Shown: positions 6,017 to 8,822 of the stretch, in pieces
Layout of the letters: each line of letters starts with the position of its first letter
Numbering within the stretch: position 1 is the stretch's first letter
Assembly: GCA_021821225.1 (NCBI GenBank)
Contig: JAKACR010000105.1
Span: 1-8,822, forward strand
DNA: 8,822 nt
Source: Bacillota bacterium
GTDB lineage: Bacteria > Bacillota > Bacilli > Alicyclobacillales > SLC66
Reading direction: 5' to 3'
The notes under the pieces: generated by a model
What the model was told of the DNA's origin: nothing
The model's database searches: none
The model's input: the letters and a program-made list of their open reading frames with translations, nothing else
Program-made: the position numbers and the translations under genes

Positions 6017-6412
6017 CTACGCTCCTGCCTGCTCATGCGGCTCATGACCGGGCAAATCCGTCAGCACGATCAGTTCGCGTCCGTCTCGATTCCATACGCG
6101 CTGCGCCGTCTCTCCGACGGTTTCGATCGCCTGATCGTCCACTTCCACGATATCGAGCGCCGCGTCGACCAAACATCCACTGCCGTGCGTCACAAGCAGG
6201 CGGGAGTCGTCGGTGACACCCGTCTCTTTTTCGCCGAGCAGGCGGCGGAGATCCTGCACCGCGATCACGCTGCCCCGCAGGTTCGTCACGCCAAGAATAT
6301 GCGCCGCCACTCCTGGAACGGGGCGGATAGGCAGCACGCGCTCAATGCTTTGCACCTGCTGAACCGGAATCCCATATCGACCGTCGCCCGCTTGGACCAC
6401 CACGATTTTCAC
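6017..6412 (-). CDS. cheW: Chemotaxis coupling protein CheW
   Basis: A single CheW domain of 131 residues, somewhat short for the family. CheW links chemoreceptors to the P5 domain of CheA in the sensory array. The segment ILGVTNLRGSVIAVQDLRRL (39-58), followed by LG, is the diagnostic receptor/CheA interface block, and GCLVDAALDIVEV (79-91) matches the second subdomain (usually G-LVD-V-EV). The C-terminus after the last strand (LIVLTDLP, 114-121) is brief and polar. The start is GTG at 6412, preceded by GGGGGA with about 6 bases spacing; an ATG slightly upstream is in another frame and closes at once. It follows cheA by 24 bases, so the two are co-transcribed. No receptor or CheR/CheB gene is in the window. 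Confidence 0.93.
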   Translation of the reverse strand: MKIVVVQAGDGRYGIPVQQVQSIERVLPIRPVPGVAAHILGVTNLRGSVIAVQDLRRLLGEKETGVTDDSRLLVTHGSGCLVDAALDIVEVDDQAIETVGETAQRVWNRDGRELIVLTDLPGHEPHEQAGA

Positions 6413-6436
6413 TTTTCGTCCCCCATATGTTTGCCG

Positions 6437-8722
6437 TCAAAACGCCGCCGGATCCAGGATGAGCGCCACTTGCCCGTCTCCGAGAATCGTCGTCCCACCA
6501 ATGTGCGTATGGTTTTTCATCACCTTTGGCAAAGGCTTGACAACCACCTCCCGCTGTCCCGTGACAGCGTCTACGACAAGTGCCACCTGGCCTTTACCGC
6601 GGCTGAGAATCAGCGCGTACCCGCGCTCTTCGGCCCCCGGAAGGCCAAAGACAAGGCGGGTCCGTGCCACCGCCGTCGTCTTGCCGCGCCAGGTGATCAC
6701 TTCCTGCGCTCCGACCCATGTGGTCGGCGGTTCCGTCTGAATCTCTTCCACCGCCGTCAGCGGCACCGCAAACGGCTGATCGTCAACCTGCACCATGATC
6801 GCCGGCAGCAACGCGAGGGTCACGGGCAGAATGACGGTGAACCGCGTGCCCGCGCCCGGCGTGCTTTCAATCTCCACCTTGCCGGAGAGCGACTGGATTT
6901 TTGCCTGCACCGCGTCAAGGCCGACTCCGCGCCCCGAGAGATCGGACACGCGTTCGGCCGTCGAGAAGCCGGGCGCAAACAGAAGCTGATAGACCTGCTG
7001 GTCCGTGGGTTCTTCGCCGTTTTTGACCAGACCCCGCTCCCGCGCCTTGCGCAGCACCTTCGCGCGGTCGATGCCGCCGCCGTCGTCCTCCACCTCAAGA
7101 AAAACGCGGTTCCCGGATGGATACGCGCGCAGCCAGATGTGTCCCTGTGCGGGCTTCCCGCTGCGCCTGCGCGTTTGCGCGTCCTCGACCCCGTGGTCCA
7201 AAGAGTTGCGCAACAGGTGCATCAGCGGATCCGTGAGTTCCTCGACCACCATGCGATCCAGTTCCGTCTCTTCGCCCGATACCACAAACGCGATATCCTT
7301 GCCGAGCTGCCGCGCCGTGTCGCGCACCATCCGGGGAAAGCGCTGGAATACGCTCGACACAGGAATCATGCGGATCGACATGATCAATTCCTGCAGTTGG
7401 TTGACCGCGCGGCTCATGTGCGCCACCGTCTCGTTCAGTCGTTGGTCCTCCAGTTCATCCGCGAGACTCTCAAAGCGCGTCTTGTCGATGGCGATCTCGG
7501 AGAACAGATTCATGAGCGCGTCGAGCTTGTCCACATCGACCCGCACCGTTGCCGCGAGACGCCGTCCTCCGCCGCCCTTTCGCGCTTCAACGACGTTCGC
7601 TCCGGATTTGGCCACGCCGCCGTCGACCGTCCACTCGCGCAACTCCACCAACTCAACCTGGGAAACGCTCTCGAGCGCCCGGTGCACCGCCTGTAACGCA
7701 TCGTGGCTCCAGATCACGAACAGCACGTCCGAACCGAACTTTTCCTCTTCAATATCCTGCATCGGCGGCCATGTGTAAAGCAGGTGGTCCTGCCCGCCGA
7801 TCGCTTCAAAGACGACGTACATCCGGGCGCTTTTCAACACCGTCGCCGGTTGCAGCCGCACTCCCACTTCGTAGACCCGTATATCCGGCTTCGCAAGCGC
7901 GGCGGTCACGACGCTCACCACGTGCGCGTCTTCCGTCAGGCGTCCTCCCGGCAGTACGCCGCGCCGCAGCGGCGCGGCTTCATCCTGCCGCCATTCACGG
8001 ATGCTCCTGATGATCACCTCATCCGATATGTCCGCAATGGCGCCGCTGATCTCCTCCGCGTCACGCTCGTCGGCGATTACGAGCGTGATATCCCCCCGAT
8101 ACTCTCCCTGGTCGAGCACAGCCGCCTCCGGGACAGTGAACAGCAGCCGGTCCTGGTCCAGTTGCCGCAGGATCTGCGCAAAGCGCGCCATCGGCATCAC
8201 GCAATGATCGGCAAATCCAATGCCGATCTCGTACACGCGTTTCCCCTCGGACATGGCGACTGCGGCCACGCGCCGGACCACCTCGCGAGAAGGATCGGGC
8301 CGCAACACGCCGGGCGCCGCATCCTGCGCCGTCTCCGTCGGCGCAGGGGCAACCGTGGCGGCAATCTCTTCTTCCGCGTCCGCAACCGGAGTCTCCGGCT
8401 CCGCTCCCGTTTCCGCCACCCTGGACAGCAGTGCCTCCAATTCATCCAGCATGGCAAACAGGGTGTCGACAAAGGTCCCGTCCGCGTCCCGTCGGCCGGC
8501 CCGTACGTCGTCGAGTAGATTCTCCGCCCTGTGCGTGATCTCTCCCATGCGCATGAAGCCCATCGTCATGGCCATGCCTTTGATCGTGTGCGCCGCGCGG
8601 AAGATGGTCGCCAGGATTGCAGGGTCCGACTCTTGTTCCAAACGCAGCATGCCGTCCGACCAGGCTTGAAGGTGTTCCCGCGTTTCATCCACAAACATGC
8701 CGAGATAATCAGCCACGCGCAT
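6437..8722 (-). CDS. cheA: Chemotaxis histidine kinase CheA with two P2-like domains
   Basis: A 761-residue kinase read from ATG 8722 (MRVADYLGMFVDE), which matches the N-terminus of Bacillus CheA (M-x4-YL-x2-F-x-DE); ATG 8737 is an alternative and neither has a strong ribosome binding site. Domains: P1 (1-105) with the phospho-accepting H45 in FRAAHTIKG; an Ala/Pro/Glu linker; P2-like copy 1 (162-245) and P2-like copy 2 (282-364); P3 dimer helices (~394-467); P4 ATPase with N-box HLLRNSLDHG 502-511, G1 DDGGGID 546-552, F-box FAPGFST 582-588 and G2 GRGVGLDAV 597-605; P5 CheW-like domain (~630-761). All catalytic motifs are intact. P2 docks CheY-type regulators, so two copies are unusual. The location upstream of pil genes suggests control of pilus activity rather than, or besides, flagella. 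Confidence 0.96.
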   Translation of the reverse strand: MRVADYLGMFVDETREHLQAWSDGMLRLEQESDPAILATIFRAAHTIKGMAMTMGFMRMGEITHRAENLLDDVRAGRRDADGTFVDTLFAMLDELEALLSRVAETGAEPETPVADAEEEIAATVAPAPTETAQDAAPGVLRPDPSREVVRRVAAVAMSEGKRVYEIGIGFADHCVMPMARFAQILRQLDQDRLLFTVPEAAVLDQGEYRGDITLVIADERDAEEISGAIADISDEVIIRSIREWRQDEAAPLRRGVLPGGRLTEDAHVVSVVTAALAKPDIRVYEVGVRLQPATVLKSARMYVVFEAIGGQDHLLYTWPPMQDIEEEKFGSDVLFVIWSHDALQAVHRALESVSQVELVELREWTVDGGVAKSGANVVEARKGGGGRRLAATVRVDVDKLDALMNLFSEIAIDKTRFESLADELEDQRLNETVAHMSRAVNQLQELIMSIRMIPVSSVFQRFPRMVRDTARQLGKDIAFVVSGEETELDRMVVEELTDPLMHLLRNSLDHGVEDAQTRRRSGKPAQGHIWLRAYPSGNRVFLEVEDDGGGIDRAKVLRKARERGLVKNGEEPTDQQVYQLLFAPGFSTAERVSDLSGRGVGLDAVQAKIQSLSGKVEIESTPGAGTRFTVILPVTLALLPAIMVQVDDQPFAVPLTAVEEIQTEPPTTWVGAQEVITWRGKTTAVARTRLVFGLPGAEERGYALILSRGKGQVALVVDAVTGQREVVVKPLPKVMKNHTHIGGTTILGDGQVALILDPAAF

Positions 8723-8822
8723 CACACCGCTCGTCATGCGTCCGGCCGTCCATCGCCTTTCTGTACACCTTGTCCACAACGACACCACCCTTATCCGGGA
8801 CGGCAAGTACCCGCCCGGGCAT
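8709..8822 (-). CDS. C-terminal fragment of an upstream gene, possibly GrpE-like
   Basis: A reading frame open from the window edge to TGA at 8709-8711 (37 residues), overlapping the cheA start by 14 bases. Such an overlap would explain why cheA lacks a good ribosome binding site. The pattern K-G-x4-D-K-V-x-R-K-A-M (residues 11-24) resembles the GrpE C-terminus (KGYxLxDRVxRPAMV), but the usual following V-x-V is absent and the fragment is short. Another frame closes at 8791, so the true upstream gene could instead end there. I do not recognise it with certainty. Confidence 0.3.
   Translation of the reverse strand: MPGRVLAVPDKGGVVVDKVYRKAMDGRTHDERCDARG

Noticed and set aside
6003..6030. Plus-strand CGCAAAGC...CGGGCTA resembling the core of a c-di-GMP-I (GEMM) riboswitch
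   Set aside because: The flanking GEMM parts (the hairpin with GAAA loop and the GGTAGC...GGGTTACC strand) are not in place, and no gene follows on the plus strand. On the minus strand the gcAGGGTTcgc near 5920-5935 is only a partial resemblance.
8723..8806. Longer cheA starting at TTG 8806 (789 residues)
   Set aside because: The extra 28 residues are Arg/Trp/Thr-rich and unlike any CheA N-terminus, whereas the family start pattern fits ATG 8722.
1..8822. CRISPR array, insertion sequence, tRNA, rRNA or phage genes
   Set aside because: No regularly spaced identical repeats, transposase motifs, terminal inverted repeats or RNA gene signatures were seen; the only repeats are those in the two larger spacers.

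Overview
The window is one densely packed block in which every supported gene lies on the minus strand, so transcription runs from high to low coordinates. In that order it holds the tail of an unidentified gene, cheA, cheW, a 238-base spacer with small ORFs and repeats, pilB, pilT, pilC, a type IV prepilin, prepilin peptidase pilD, and the first 47 codons of a pilM-like gene cut by the window edge. Spacers are mostly 8 to 32 bases. The exceptions are the spacers before pilB and before the prepilin.

The organism is probably a high-GC member of the Bacillota, for example an Alicyclobacillus-like lineage. The grounds are purine-rich GGAGG-type ribosome binding sites, frequent GTG starts, a CheA whose N-terminus and second P2-like domain resemble Bacillus and Thermotoga CheA, and the pilB-pilT-pilC-pilin-pilD-pilM order seen in Gram-positive type IV pilus loci. 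This is inference; no marker gene in the window fixes the taxon.

Functionally, the left two thirds encode the core of a type IV pilus machine: extension ATPase (PilB), retraction ATPase (PilT), inner-membrane platform (PilC), a GspG-like pilin, the peptidase that matures it (PilD), and the start of the PilM cytoplasmic ring component. The presence of PilT and of a PilB with an N-terminal c-di-GMP-type domain argues for a motility or adhesion pilus rather than a ComG competence pilus. The right third encodes a histidine kinase CheA and a coupling protein CheW directly upstream, which suggests a chemosensory system controlling pili.

The most unusual points are: (1) CheA carries two tandem P2-like domains; (2) the cheW-pilB spacer holds a 57-base-period direct repeat, an inverted repeat and a 22-codon ORF with a near-ideal ribosome binding site whose TAG stop directly abuts the pilB ATG in the same frame; (3) PilB has two complete 24-residue MshEN c-di-GMP motifs with the expected 5-residue spacer; (4) the pilin gene appears to have its own promoter with a perfect TATAAT. 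No rRNA, tRNA, CRISPR array, insertion sequence or convincing terminator was seen.
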